From CAWEHU01 sp963808965 (lineage in GTDB: Bacteria > Pseudomonadota > Alphaproteobacteria > Acetobacterales > Acetobacteraceae): a DNA stretch of 64,000 nt. The position numbers and the translations under genes were made by a program. Shown piece by piece: positions 9,305 through 22,100 of this stretch. The first letter of the stretch is position 1; each line of letters starts with the position of its first letter. The stretch lies in assembly GCA_963808965.1 (NCBI GenBank), contig CAWEHU010000029.1:124001-188000 (forward strand), read 5' to 3'. The notes below the pieces were generated by a model that did not search any database, was not told where the DNA came from, and worked only from the letters and a program-made list of their open reading frames with translations.

Positions 9305-11095
9305 TCAGAATGCCGCTTCGTCGAGTGCCATCATCGACTTCTTGCCGGCCTTGATGCCGAGATAAAGCGCGCCCGCCTGCGGCAGAATGCGCTCCATGTA
9401 GAATTGCGCGGTCGTCAGCTTCGCCTGGTAGAATGCTGCGTCGCCGTCCGCCGAAGGCGCCTTCGCCGTGGCCACCTCGGCCATGCGCGCCCACATGTAG
9501 CCGAGCGCCACTAGACCGAACAGGCGCAGATATTCGGTGGCCGCCGCACCCGCCTCCTCCGGGTCGCGCATGCCCGCTTGCGCGATATGCGCCGTCGCGA
9601 GCTGGAGCGCCCCAAAAGCCTTCGCGAGCGGCTGCACAAGAGGGCCGATACGGGGATCGTCCTTGTGCGCCTCGATATACGCCGCGACGGGATGGAAGAA
9701 GGTGCGAAGGTTCCGGCCCGCGTGAGCCGGCAGCTTGCGGCCGACGAGATCCAGCGCCTGGATTCCGTTCGTCCCCTCGTAGATCATCGCGATCCGTGCA
9801 TCGCGGACATACTGCTCCATGCCGTGGTCGCGGATATAGCCGTGCCCGCCATAGACCTGCACGCCGATGCTCGTCGCCTCGAAGCCGAGATCGGTGAATA
9901 GCGCCTTCACGATCGGCGTCATCAGTGCGGTGAAATCCTCGGCGTGCTTGCGCGCCTCCGCGTCGTTGCTCCGCTCCATGATATCGAGCGCATGCGCGAC
10001 CCAGCCGCCGAGCGCGCGGCAGCCCTCGGTATAGGCGCGGATCGTCATCAGCATCCGGCGCACGTCCGGATGCACGATGATCGGATCGGCTGGTTTGTCC
10101 CGATGCTTCGCGCCGGAGAGCGAGCGGCCTTGCAAGCGCTCCTTCGCGTACACCACGGCGCCCTGATATGCCGCCTCGGCGATGCCGAGTCCCTGCGTGC
10201 CGACGGAAAGGCGCTCGCTGTTCATCATCGTGAACATCGCGCGCATCCCTTTGTGCTTCTCCCCGACCAGCCAGCCGGTTGCGTCTTCCAACGTGAGCTG
10301 GCACGTCGCGGAAGCCTTGATGCCCATCTTGTGCTCGATCGCCGTGCAGACGACGCCGTTGCGCGCACCCGGCGCGCCATCCTCGGTGGGCAGAAACTTC
10401 GGGACGACGAACAGGCTGATACCCTTGATGCCCGAAGGCGCGTCCGGCAGACGCGCCAGCACCAAATGGACGATGTTGTCGGTGAGATCGTGCTCCCCGG
10501 CGGAGATAAAGATCTTATTGCCGCTGATACGATAGCTGCCGTCGGCCTGCGGCGTCGCGCGGGTGCGAACCATGCCGAGATCGGTGCCGCATTGTGCCTC
10601 CGTCAGGCACATCGTCCCGGACCAGGTGCCATCGACCAGCTTCGGCAGGTAGCGTTGCTTCTGTTCTTCCGTCCCGTGGCTGGCAATCGCGCGATAAGCG
10701 CCATAACTGAGGCCCGGATAGAGCCCGAACGAGACGTTGGCGGAGCAGATCATCTCCTCGACCAACTTGTTCACGCTCTCCGGCAAACCCTGCCCGCCGA
10801 ATTCCGGATCGCAGGCGATCGCCGTCCAGCCGCCCTCCCGGAAGGTCTTGTACGCTTCCCTGAACCCCTTCGGCGTGCGCACGACCCCGTTCTCGAGCCG
10901 GCAGCCCTCCTCGTCGCCGCTCATATTGAGCGGCAGCAGCACGCCCTCCACGACCTTCGCCGCTTCCTCGAGCACGCTGTCATAGAGATCGGGTGACATC
11001 TCCTCGAAGCCCGTCAGGCCGCTTAGGCTTTCGCTCTCGTGCAGCTCGTGCAGAACGAATCGCATGTCGCGAAGCGGTGCCTTGTATACTTGCAT
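9305..11095 (-). CDS. acyl-CoA dehydrogenase (FadE/DmdC-type, 596 aa)
   Basis: Flavoprotein that makes the first double bond in acyl-CoA oxidation. The order is an N-terminal helical domain, the middle beta domain (MCLTEAQCGTDLGMVRT; NKIFISAGEHD), a C-terminal helical domain with the catalytic Glu in IYEGTNGIQALDL (about residue 440), and an extra C-terminal domain with PQAGALYLGIKAGKKSMM. The 596-residue length and that tail fit the long DmdC-like branch, which includes 3-methylmercaptopropionyl-CoA and other acyl-CoA dehydrogenases. It starts 10 bases after the fadB-like stop, with GAGG in the gap, so it is the last gene of the beta-oxidation operon. Confidence 0.9.
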   Translation of the reverse strand: MQVYKAPLRDMRFVLHELHESESLSGLTGFEEMSPDLYDSVLEEAAKVVEGVLLPLNMSGDEEGCRLENGVVRTPKGFREAYKTFREGGWTAIACDPEFGGQGLPESVNKLVEEMICSANVSFGLYPGLSYGAYRAIASHGTEEQKQRYLPKLVDGTWSGTMCLTEAQCGTDLGMVRTRATPQADGSYRISGNKIFISAGEHDLTDNIVHLVLARLPDAPSGIKGISLFVVPKFLPTEDGAPGARNGVVCTAIEHKMGIKASATCQLTLEDATGWLVGEKHKGMRAMFTMMNSERLSVGTQGLGIAEAAYQGAVVYAKERLQGRSLSGAKHRDKPADPIIVHPDVRRMLMTIRAYTEGCRALGGWVAHALDIMERSNDAEARKHAEDFTALMTPIVKALFTDLGFEATSIGVQVYGGHGYIRDHGMEQYVRDARIAMIYEGTNGIQALDLVGRKLPAHAGRNLRTFFHPVAAYIEAHKDDPRIGPLVQPLAKAFGALQLATAHIAQAGMRDPEEAGAAATEYLRLFGLVALGYMWARMAEVATAKAPSADGDAAFYQAKLTTAQFYMERILPQAGALYLGIKAGKKSMMALDEAAF

Positions 11096-11105
11096 GGTCG
11101 TCGCC

Positions 11106-13429
11106 TCAGTTTCGAAGGGGCTTGCCGGTTTCGAGCGTGTGCTCCACGCGGGCCAGAGTGTTATTCTGGCGTACCAGGGCCATGAAGCTCTTGCGTTCCA
11201 GATCGAGCAATTGCTGCTCGTTCACGGTATCAATGATATCTGTGTCGCCGCCCGAGAGCACGTCGGCCAAAGCGCCGGCCACCACGAGGTCGTATGGAGT
11301 GGCGAGGCCGCGGCGCGCGAAGCCTTCCGCCGCCATCTGCATCGCGACCTTGCCGCTCGGCCCCGGCAAGGTCAGTTCGACCGGCTCGGGCGGCTCGTAA
11401 TCCGCGGCCATAGCGAGCGCCCGCGCCTTCGCGTCGGCGAGCAGCCGATCGCAATTCATCGTGATGCCGTCGTCGGGCCGCAGGAACAGCAGCTCTTTCC
11501 CCTCCGCCGCGGATTTCGAAACGGTTGCGGTGCTGACGGTCTCGAACACCTTGGCGGGCGCCGGCATCGGTCCCTTCGGGAGTTTGCCGAGCGTGCTCCA
11601 GCGGGTCAGCATCTCCTTGCAGCCGCCCCAGCCCGGCACCAACCCAACGCCGCACTCGACGAGTCCCGTGTAGGTTTCCGCGTGCGCCTGCACCGCGTCG
11701 CTATGCAGCAGGATTTCGCATCCGCCGCCGAGCGCCATCCCGGCCGGCGCAGCCACGACGGGAAACGGCGCGTATTTCAGCGCGCGGTACGTCTGCTGCC
11801 CGGCCGCGATCAGCTTGTCGATCTCGCTCCAGGCGGCGATGTTGGCGGCGAACAGCGCGAGACCGAGATTCGCGCCGACGGAAAAGTTCTGGCCCTCGTT
11901 GTAGATGACGAGCGCCTTGAAGCGCTCGCGCACGATCTCGATCGTCTTGCCCAACAGGGCAATGATCTGGTCGTCCAGCGAATTGCTCTTGCTGGTGAAC
12001 TCGAAGCAAGCAACGCCATCCCCGATATCCCACAACGCGGCGGAGGCATTCTTCAGTACGGGCTTGGAGCGGAGCTTCACATCTTGCAGAAGCAGCACGC
12101 CCTCCGGCCGGACGATGTCGCGATAGGCGCCCTCCAGATCGAGGAATTGGCGCCTGCCTTCATGCACGCGGTAGAACGGCCGGTCGCCCGCGCGCGCAAG
12201 CAGCGGCGGAACCTCCATCCCTTCGCGGTGCAAGCGTTCCGCGAGCCATGCCGCGCCGAGCTTGTCGATCAGCTCGAATGGACCCCATTTCCAGTTGTAG
12301 CCGAGCCGCATCGCCGCATCGACCGAGGCGATGTCATCCGCCGCCTCCGGCACGAGCGACGCCGCGTAGGCGAGCGTCGGGCCGAGCACGCGCCAGGCGT
12401 AGCGGCCGATCTTCCCCGGCGCATCGAGCAGGCGGCGCAGATCCTTGCTCCCCGCGGCGACTTCCGGGAGATCCGGCTTGCCGGCCGGCCGGTATTCGCC
12501 GCTGCGGAGGTCGATCGCTTCCTTCACGCGCGCGCCGTTGGCGCGGCTCATGCGATAGAAGCCGCCCTTCCCTTTCCTGCCGGTATATCCCTCCGCGATC
12601 ATGCGCTGGATCAACGGCACCGGCCGGTTCGCCGCATGGAATGCGTCGGATTTCGGCAGAGCGTGCGCCATGCTGGCGTTCACGTGCGGCATCAGGTCGA
12701 GACCGACGAGGTCGAGCAGGCCGAAGATGCCGGTTTTCGGAATGCCCATCGGCCGGCCGATCACCGCGTCCGCTTCTTCGACGTCAAGACCGCCCTCGGC
12801 GGCCTCGACGACGCCGAGCTGCATCCAATACGTGCCCAGCCGATTGGCGATGAATCCGGGCGTGTCCTTGCAGTTCACGATGGTCTTGCCCATCGCGACA
12901 TCGGCGAAACGGCTTACCGCTTCGACCAGCGCCGGATCAGTCCGTGGCCCGGCGACGATCTCCAAAAGCCGCATGTAGCGCGGCGGATTGAAGAAATGCG
13001 TGATGAGGAAGTCGCGCGCGAAACTCTCCGACATGCCTTCGATCAGCATGCGGAGCGGGATCGTCGATGTGTTGGAGGAGACGGCGGTGCCAGGACGCCG
13101 TGCCTCATCGATCCGCCGGTAAAGCGCCTGCTTAACCTCCAGCCGCTCCACCACGGCCTCGATGATCCAGTCGCATTCGGCGACGCGACCGAGATCATCT
13201 TCGGTGTTGCCGGTGCTCACGAGCCTGGCCGCGCGCTTCGACATGAACGCCGCCGGTTCGGCCTTCAGCAGCTTGGCCACCGCACCTTCGGCGATGGCGT
13301 TGCGGTTCGCCGCGCCCTTCGGGACGATGTCGAGCAACAGGACCGGCACGCCCGCATTCGCGACCTGCGCCGCGATGCCCGCGCCCATCACGCCGGCGCC
13401 GATGACGCAGACCTTGCCGATCTTCTGCA

Positions 13430-13430
<1 letters not shown>
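11106..13430 (-). CDS. bifunctional 3-hydroxyacyl-CoA dehydrogenase / enoyl-CoA hydratase
   Basis: 774 residues. The 3-hydroxyacyl-CoA dehydrogenase comes first (NAD fold KVCVIGAGVMGAGIA at residues 6-20, then THFFNPPRYM) and the enoyl-CoA hydratase/isomerase second (GQNFSVGANL, GMALGGGCEILLHSDAVQAHAE). This is the reverse of the order in E. coli FadB/FadJ and is common in alphaproteobacteria. It performs hydration and then oxidation of the acyl chain. ATG 13430 shares one base with the thiolase stop (TGATG), so the two subunit genes are coupled. The longer open frame upstream lies in thiolase sequence. Confidence 0.92.
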
Positions 13431-14566
<1,136 letters not shown>

Positions 14567-14598
14567 AGGCTTCACTCCTGTCTCGATCGAGCTCGCGC

Positions 14599-15054
14599 TT
14601 ACCCCGTCCAAGCCGGCGCGGCCGCTTTCCGGCGGTGCGGGACCTTGCCGCGCAGCGCGGCAAGCGCCTGGGATTCGATCCCCTTCAGTTCCGTCATGGT
14701 CTGTTCGAGCGCGGTGCGCTGCTCTTCAAGCCGGCCAATCCGCGCCTGCACCGCCTTCAGCAGCAACCTGAGCTGCTCGCCTTGCGTCACGTCCGCGCCA
14801 TAGAGATCGAGATACTCCTTGATCTCCCGGAGCGTGAACCCGAGGCGCTTGCCGCGCAGGATCAGGATCATCCTGGCCCTATCGCGAACCGTGTAAACTC
14901 GCGTGCTGCCGGCCCGCTGGGGCGCGATCAGCCCCTTGTCCTCGTAAAAGCGGATGGTCCGGGCGGTGATGCCCAGATCGCGCGCCAACTCGGTCACGGT
15001 GAAAAGCCCGTCCCTCTCCTCGGCCCCGACCTCTGCGCGCCGCATCGCTTCCAT
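14599..15054 (-). CDS. MerR-family transcriptional regulator of the beta-oxidation operon
   Basis: About 151 residues. The winged helix reads FTVTELARDLGITARTIRFYEDKGLIAPQRAGSTRVY, the canonical MerR DNA-binding domain, followed by RARMILILRGKRLGFTLREIKEYL and a coiled coil (LLKAVQARIGRLEEQRTALEQT) for dimerisation. No metal-binding cysteines are seen, so it is more like the acyl-CoA or amino-acid catabolism regulators (LiuR type) than a metal sensor. Start choice is open: ATG 15054, ATG 15045 or TTG 15090. It lies between fadD and the thiolase gene on the same strand, so it is likely autoregulating and controls the operon. Confidence 0.85.
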   Translation of the reverse strand: MEAMRRAEVGAEERDGLFTVTELARDLGITARTIRFYEDKGLIAPQRAGSTRVYTVRDRARMILILRGKRLGFTLREIKEYLDLYGADVTQGEQLRLLLKAVQARIGRLEEQRTALEQTMTELKGIESQALAALRGKVPHRRKAAAPAWTG

Positions 15055-15057
15055 GGA

Positions 15058-15090
15058 GGTTAACCTATACGTAAACCATCTCACGTTCAA
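15058..15090 (-). promoter_or_regulatory. candidate promoter/operator of merR and the downstream fad genes
   Basis: On the minus strand TTGAAC (15090-15085) is followed after 17 bases by TAGGTT (15067-15062), or after 15 bases by TATAGG (15069-15064). The same stretch contains two palindromes, TACGTA (15068-15073) and GGTTAACC (15058-15065). MerR proteins usually bind dyads between or near promoter elements, so this is the natural operator. The promoter would start transcription at or close to ATG 15054, which favours a leaderless message or the ATG at 15045. This is pattern reading only. Confidence 0.4.
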
Positions 15091-15124
15091 GTAGGTCCTG
15101 GTCCCCTACGAGAACAGGGCCGGT

Positions 15125-16785
15125 TTATCGAGCGCCGTTGGGCGGGCGGCTCAACTCCTCCTCGAGCAACTCCTTCTTCGAGAGCTTGCCCACCATCGTC
15201 TTGGGAAGCACCGCCCGGATTTCCACTTCGCGCGGCAGCTCGATCTTCGAGACATACCCGGTCAGAGAATTCACGCAGTTCGTCCGGGGTCGCCTGCTTG
15301 CCCTCGCGCAGGGTAACGAAAGCCTTGGGCGCCTGGCCCCGGTACAGCGTCAGGGACGCCGACCACCACCGCCTCGGCCACGGCCGGATGCTGATAGAGG
15401 GCCTCTTCCAGCACGCGCGGATAGACGTTGTAGCCGCCGCACAGGATCACGTCCTTGATGCGATCGACCAGGAACAGATAGCCCTCCTCGTCGAGATAGC
15501 CGATGTCGCCGGTCCGCAGCGCGCCGTCCACGAACACGGCTTTGGTGTCCGCCGGCCGCCCCCGGTAGCCGAGCATCACCTGCGGCCCGCGCACGCAGAC
15601 CTCGCCTTTCTCGTGCGGCCCCAGAATGCGCGACGGATCGACCGGATCGCGGATCTCGATGCGGGTTCCGAGCACGGGAACCCCGACGGAGCCGTCCTTC
15701 ACGCGCCCGTCCGGCGGATTGCAGGCGACAACGGGAGACGCCTCGCTCAGCCCGTAACCCTCCACCAACTTGCACCCGGTGAGCGCCTCGAAACGCACGC
15801 GCGTCTCCGCCGGCAGCGGCGCACCGCCGCAGATGCACAGCTTGATGGAGGTCAGATTGCGCCGGCTCCGCCCGGACGCGGCGTTGATCGCGCCGTAGAT
15901 CGTGGGCACCGCGGGAAAGATCGTGATCTTGTGCCGCTCGATCGTCCGGAGAACCTGCTTCAGCTCGAAACGAGGCAGCAGCACCATCTCCGACCCGGTC
16001 TCGATCGCGTAATTCAGCACCGAGGTCATCGCGAACACGTGGAACAGCGGCAGCACCCCGAGCACGCGCTCCTGCGACGCGCTCAGGCTCGGCATGTGCG
16101 CGATCATCTGCCGCGTATTCGCCGTCAGGTTCGCGTGCGAAAGCATCGCGCCCTTGGGCGTGCCGGTGGTGCCGCCGGTGTACTGCAGGACGGCCACGTC
16201 CTCCTGCGGCGAGACCTGTACGGGACTGGGCGGCTCGCGTCGCGCGATCACCTGCATGTAAGGCACATGCAGCGCGTCGGGCACAAAGCGCGCCCGCTCC
16301 TTCCGTTTGAGCAGCGTGAACAGCGCCGCCTTGGCCGGCGGAAGGATGGCCGCCATCGGACAAATGATGACCTTGCGCAATCCGGTCTCCGCCGCCACCG
16401 CGTCGACCTTGCGGCAGATCATCGCCAGATCGGGAACCACCATGACCGTGGTGCCGGAATCGGCGATTTGCTGCTTCAGCTCCCGCTCCACGTAGAGCGG
16501 ATTGAAGTTCACCACCGTCCCGCCCGCCTTGAGGGCAGCGTAATAGAAGATCACCGAATAGGGCGTGTTCGGCAGGCAGAGACCGACCTGGACGCCCTTG
16601 CCGACGCCGAGATCCTGCAATCCGCGGGCGGCGCGGCTGACCAGATCGCCAAGCTGGCCGAAGGTCCAGCGGCGGCCGAGGAAGTCGATCGCGGGACGGG
16701 ATGCGAATCGCGCGACGGAGTTGTCGAACATCGCGGGAAGCGACCGCAACTCGATCGGAGCGCCGGACTGCTCGAACCCGGCCAT
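15125..16785 (-). CDS. fadD: long-chain fatty acid-CoA ligase, two frame breaks near the C-terminus
   Basis: About 552 residues when read across both breaks. It begins after AAGGAGG, three bases before ATG 16785. The AMP-binding motif YTGGTTGTPKGAML, the later GYGLSEASPVV and TGDIGYLDEEGYLFLVDRIKD are complete. The C-terminal domain needs two corrections: one base near 15345 (giving GVPDAYRGQAPKAFVTLREG) and one near 15266 (giving DELREFLTGYVSKIELPREV), after which it runs to PKTMVGKLSKKELLEEEL and stops at 15125. The enzyme activates fatty acids to acyl-CoA at the membrane. The fadL gene lies 46 bases upstream on the same strand. Confidence 0.88.
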
Positions 16786-16831
16786 GGTCCCTCCTTCGCC
16801 CGGCCCATTCGGACCGAGCGTTCGTGCCCGC

Positions 16832-18138
16832 CTAGAACTTCACCGTGGCCCCCAGGCTGAACGTGTCGGCGCTGCTATGGTAGCTTCCGATGAGCACGCC
16901 CGACGTGGCCGACGCCGCGTTGTTGATGCTGGCGCTGGCGAAGAAAGCATGGAGATAGGCGGCCTGCAGATTGATTCCAGGCAGCAAGGTGTAGGTCGCC
17001 CCGACGCCAAGCTCATAGCGGTTGCTATCCGGGATTCGAACTCGTGCGATTGCTGTTCGTGACGGGAGATTCGTCGAAGGCGAATCCGGCCTGCAGCAGG
17101 AGCTTCTCGATCGGGCGGTAGCTCGCACCGATCGAGCCGAACCAGGTGCTGCGCCAGTTCTCGGGCAGAACCGTCGTCGGTCCGCCGTTCGACGGGACCA
17201 CGACGAGGCTCTTCAGCAGCGACCAGTGCGTCCACTGTGCATCCGCCATTACCGCCCATTGCGGGTTTATCTGGTGATAGAAGCCGAGCGTCACGCTATC
17301 CGGCAGCGTGACCTGGGCCGAAGCGGACGAGCTCAGGAAAGCCAGCCGGGCCGCGGTGCCGGGGCTCGCGAGCGCCAAGCAGCTGCGGCACCGAGACATA
17401 CTGGCTGCCGTTGATGCTGTGGGTTATGCGGGAGCGGTAGTCGAGCCCGACCCGGGTATCGTCATTGAACTGGTACAACCCGCCGACATTGAAACCCGCG
17501 GACACATCCTCGCCGTGCAGGTCCGCGACCGGATCGCCGACGAGCTGATTGACCCCGATATTGAGCGCCTGCGTGAGCCGCACGTTGAAATAGTCGATCA
17601 CCGGTCCCGCGCCCACCGAGATATGCTCATTGATCCGGTAGGCGGCGGAGATCGTGAGGTTCACGTCGGTGATGCTGGAGACGAGGCTCTGATAGCGTCC
17701 GACGAAATCCGTGGGGTTGGAGATTCGCTGTCCGAAGGGCGAGGTGATCGCGAAGCCGAACTTCAGATCCGGCGAGTAGCTCCAGACCCCGAACGTGGCG
17801 CCGGTGGCGGCGGCCTGGATCAGATTGCCTCCCTGGGTCCCGGGCGTGGTCTGAGTGGGACCGACGAAATTCGCCCCGCTGAAGTTTATCGTCGGGAAAA
17901 TCCCGTTCACCGAGGCGTCGAATTCGCTCTGGTTCAGCCTGACCATGCCGGCGGGGTTGGTGAAGACGGTGCTGGCGTCGTACGCCTTCGCCGTCTCGCC
18001 GGCGAACGCGTTGCCCATCCAGTCGGCGCTTCCCTCGCGCAGGGCGAAGCCCGATGCGTGCGCGGCAGTCGCTCCGGCCGCGACACAAGCCGCGGCAATC
18101 GCCGATCCGAGAACCAAACGCGATCCACGTCCGACCAT
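16832..18138 (-). CDS. FadL/OmpP1-family outer-membrane fatty acid transporter, two frame breaks
   Basis: About 434 residues when corrected. A signal peptide (LVLGSAIAAACVAAGATAAHA) precedes SGFALREGSADWMGNAFAGETAKAYDASTVFTNPAGM, the conserved N-terminal hatch region of FadL. The barrel continues in a second frame after about 17376 (LALASPGTAARLAF, SVTLGFYHQINPQWAVMADAQWTHW) and in a third after about 17040 (RIPDSNRYELGVGATYTLLP), ending in the terminal aromatic VKF. Each break is repaired by removing one base (one G in GG, one T in TT). I prefer ATG 18138 because GGGGGAG precedes it; ATG 18156 is the alternative. It imports long-chain fatty acids and heads the fad cluster. Confidence 0.85.
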
Positions 18139-18299
18139 CCCGTTCTCCCCCATCAACCAGGGCGCCGGCGCGCTCCTTGGCGGCTACGTCACCTTACGGT
18201 CACTTTTTCCCCAATACGTGAAGGCCGGCTTGCCAACAAGTCCCCTCGCGCGAACGATGCAGCGAGGGTCGAATGGTTTCCTGTGAATGGGAGTCGGCC

Positions 18300-19067
18300 G
18301 TGACCGCCATACCGGCGCCATTCGTTTTGCACTTCCACGAGTCGATCGGATCGACGAGCGATGAGGCCAAGGCGCTGGCCGTTGCCGGTGCGCCACATGG
18401 AACCGTCGTGGTCGCCCGAGAGCAGACCGAGGGACGCGGGCGGTTACAGCGCCGTTGGCTCAGTCCGAAGGGCAATCTCCACCTTTCGGTGGTGCTGCGG
18501 CCGGAAGTGGAAGCGGCACGCGCGACCGAGTTGGGATTCATGGCGACGCTTGCGGTCGCCGAGGCGGTCGAAGCCTTCCTTCCGCCTGGGATGCGAGCCA
18601 AGCTGAAATGGCCGAACGACGTGCTCGTGAACGGCGCGAAAATCGCCGGCATCCTGCCGGAAACCGAGCTTTCGGGAAGCGGGATCGCCTGGGTCGTGCT
18701 GGGGGCGGGCATCAACGTCGCGCATCGACCGCTCGATACGCCGTATCCCGCGACATCGCTGGTCGAAGCCGGTTCGAACGTACCGAGTCCCGATCCGATC
18801 GTACCCATTCTGCTCACGCGGATCGCGAGTTGGTGGGATGTCTGGACGCAATACGGATTCGCCGCCGTGCGACAGGCGTGGCTGGAGCGCGCGCATCGGC
18901 TGGGCGAATTGATCGAAGTGCGGATAGGCGACTCTCCCGTTCGAGCCCGGTTTGCCGGACTGGATCGGGACGGCGCCTTGCTGCTTGACACGCCCGGAGG
19001 GCGCCGCCGGATCACCGCGGGCGAGGTCGCGTTCGGCGCCGGAGCACGGAACGCTTCCAACTCTTAA
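18300..19067 (+). CDS. birA: biotin-[acetyl-CoA carboxylase] ligase
   Basis: About 255 residues. The biotinyl-adenylate loop is GRGRLQRRW near residue 45, followed by KWPNDVLVNGAKIAGILPE and GINVAH, the class I biotin protein ligase signature, and a C-terminal SH3-like domain (EVRIGDSPVRARFAGLDRDGALLL). There is no N-terminal winged helix, so this is a non-repressor BirA that attaches biotin to carboxylase BCCP. GTG 18300 with GGGAG six bases upstream is preferred; ATG 18273 also has a GAGGG nearby. It is divergent from fadL. Confidence 0.9.
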   Translation: MTAIPAPFVLHFHESIGSTSDEAKALAVAGAPHGTVVVAREQTEGRGRLQRRWLSPKGNLHLSVVLRPEVEAARATELGFMATLAVAEAVEAFLPPGMRAKLKWPNDVLVNGAKIAGILPETELSGSGIAWVVLGAGINVAHRPLDTPYPATSLVEAGSNVPSPDPIVPILLTRIASWWDVWTQYGFAAVRQAWLERAHRLGELIEVRIGDSPVRARFAGLDRDGALLLDTPGGRRRITAGEVAFGAGARNASNS

Positions 19068-19194
19068 GCTTGCGGGATGCTGGCCCGGACCTCGTAGTGC
19101 TGCGAGCGTGTATCGAAGCGGCTGAGGAGCGCGATCATCATCACCTCAGTACCCCACGAGGCCGCTCGCGTGGAGACGGCCGGCAGGGCTCCTC

Positions 19195-22100
19195 TCAGGC
19201 CGCCGCCAGGGTTCGCAACTGCCGCCCGGCGACGATCAGCATCGCGAGATCCGGCTGCGGGGCACGCCGCATCTCGCCCAGCATCTCCTGCAGCTTGCCT
19301 ATCGGCTCCGCGCGATGATCCACCCACCGGTCCAGCCGCTCCTCTGCCGGCCCGTCGCCTTCGGCGAGAACCCGCTGCACGATGTCGCGCTGAAGCGTGG
19401 TGAAGTCGTCGGCCAGGGCTCCCGTCGCCATGCGCTGCCACGGGGTCGTCGCCGGCACCTCGGCCGCCAATCGGCGCAAGGCCAGCAGTCCCAGCCGGGC
19501 GCCCGCATCGAAATACAGACGCCCGACGCCGACGATATCCGTGCCGCCGCGCCCGTCCATTCCGACCACGTCCAACGCCGTGCCGAGGCTTTCGAGAGCC
19601 ACAACGCGGGCAGCCAGATCCGGGCTGGCGCCCTCCTGCATAAACGTCCCGCGTCTCCGTTCGTGCGCCTCGCGCTCCGCCGCTGGCAGCAACTCGTCCA
19701 AATGCGCGCCGAGTGCCGCGAAACCCGGCGCGAACTCCGCCGTACGGGCCTGGATATCGAGACGCAGCCCGGATTGCAGGAACCATCGGATGGCCTGCTC
19801 CGCCACGTGCTGCACAGCGAGAAACAGCGCCGTCTGCGTGCTCGCCGGGATGCGGTTGTCGAGCGCCTCGATCTCCCGCCATAACGGCGGCAGCGCCAGC
19901 GCCTCCCGCACGATGCGCCAGGCCCGCGCGATGTCCGCCGCGCCGCGGCCCGTGCGCGCCTGCATATCCGAGATGAAACTCGGTCCCATCCGGTTGATGA
20001 TCGCGTTGGCGACAATGGTGGCGATGATCTCGCGACGCAGCCTGTGCGCTTTCAGATCCTCCGGCGAGAGCGTCGACATAACTGGCGGGAAGTAACCGAG
20101 CAGTTCCGTCTCGAGCACCGGCTCATCCGGGAAATTCGAGCCGAGCAGGTCGTCGTAGAGCGTCATCTTGGCGTAGGCCAGGATCACGGCCAGCTCCGGC
20201 CGCGTGAGGCCGAGCCGGAGCGACGAACGTTGCCCGAGCGCCTCATCGTCGGGCAGGAACTCGACGGCCCGGTCCAGCCTGCCTTGCCGCTCCAGCGACC
20301 GCATCATGCGCACGTGCTGATCGAGCAGTTGGGCCGATTCCGCTTCGACCAGACTGAGCGCCAAGGTTTGCAGGTAGTTGTGCTCCAACACGAGTCCTGC
20401 GATCGCGTCGGTCATCGAAGCGAGGAACTCCGGACGCTTCTCAGCCGCGAGCCGGCCGGAGGCGATCAGATTGCCGACCCCGATCTTGATGTTCACTTCA
20501 TGGTCGGAGGTATCGACCCCGGCGGAGTTGTCTATCGCGTCCGTGTTGATCCGGCCGCCGCGCAGCGCGTATTCGATTCGCCCGCGCTGCGTCACGGCGA
20601 GGTTTGCCCCCTCCCCCACGACCTTCGCACGCAGCTCCGCGCCGTTCAGCCGTACGGCATCATTGGCGCGGTCCCCGGCTTCGGCTTGGCTCTCCGTGGC
20701 CGCCTTGACGTAAGTGCCGATGCCGCCAAAGAAGAGCAGATCGGCGGAGGCGCGCAGCAGCTCCCGGATGAGCCCGGCCGGCGTGTGGGTCGCACGCTCA
20801 AGCCCGAGGCAGGCCTGCGCTTCCGGCGAGAGCGTGATCGACTTTGCGCTCCGCTCGTAAATCGCACCGCCTTTCGAGAGCAGCTTCGTATCGTAGTCGT
20901 TCCAGCCAGAGCGCGGTAGATCGAACAGCCGCTTGCGCTCGTTCCAGGTCGTGGCCGGGTCGGGATCGGGGTCGATGAAAATGTGCAGATGGTTGAACGC
21001 GGCGATCAGCTTCGTGTGCTTCGACAGAAGCATTCCGTTGCCGAACACGTCGCCGGACATGTCGCCGACGCCGACGCAGGTAAAGGCCGTGCTTTGGATA
21101 TCGCGGCCAAGCTCGCGGAAATGCCGCTTCACAGCCTCCCACGCACCGCGGGACGTAATGCCCATCGCCTTATGGTCGTAGCCGACCGATCCGCCCGATG
21201 CGAAGGCGTCCCCGAGCCAGAACCCATAATCCAAGGCGACTCCGTTCGCGATGTCGGAGAACGTGGCCGTGCCCTTGTCCGCCGCCACCACGAGGTAGGG
21301 ATCGTCGCCGTCACGCCGTACGACCTCCGGCGGTGGAACGATCGCGTTGCCTTGGATGTTGTCGGTGATATCGAGCAGTCCGAAGATCAACATGCGGTAA
21401 CAGGCGACGACTTCTTTCATCAACGCATCGCGACCACCTTCCGTCGGCGGCCGCTTCACCACGAATCCGCCTTTCGACCCCACGGGCACGATCACGGCGT
21501 TCTTCACCATCTGCGCCTTCATCAGCCCGAGGATTTCGGTACGGAAATCCTCCTTGCGGTCCGACCAGCGCAGGCCGCCGCGCGCGACACGGCCGCCGCG
21601 AAGGTGGCAGCCTTCCATGCGCGGACTGTAGACGAATACCTCCACCAAGGGCCGGGGCAGCGGCAGCAGCTCGATCTCCCGGCTGGCCAGCTTGATCGAC
21701 AGATAAGGCTTCGGGTCGCCATCCGCCCCGAGCTGATAGTAGTTCGTGCGCAGGGAGTTGCGGATCAGCAGTAGATAGCTGCGCAGGATCCGGTCCTCGT
21801 CCAGATTGGACACCGCTTCCAGCGCCGCTTCGATCCCGGCCGCCGTGCCCTGGGCGGCCGCATCACGGTCCGCTCCGGTCCAAGCCGGGTCGAACTGCAC
21901 CTCGAATAACTGGAATAACTGGCGCGCGAGAGCCGGATGCGCCGCCAGCGTGTCCTCCATATACGCCTGACTGAAAGCAGATCCCGCCTGGCGCAGAATC
22001 TTGCAGTAGGTGCGAAGCACGACGACTTGCCTGGCCGAGAGCCCGGTCAGGACGACCAGGCGATTGAAGCCGTCATTCTCGATCTCGCCCGACCAGATGC

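Noticed and set aside
17030..17045. GTTCGAATCC on the minus strand, the T-loop of a tRNA
   Set aside because: It lies inside the FadL coding sequence (at a frame break) and no acceptor stem, anticodon arm or D arm surrounds it.
18157..18299. Intrinsic terminator or shared promoter between fadL and birA
   Set aside because: There is a TTTTT after GGTCAC but no strong hairpin before it, and no convincing promoter pair in either direction.
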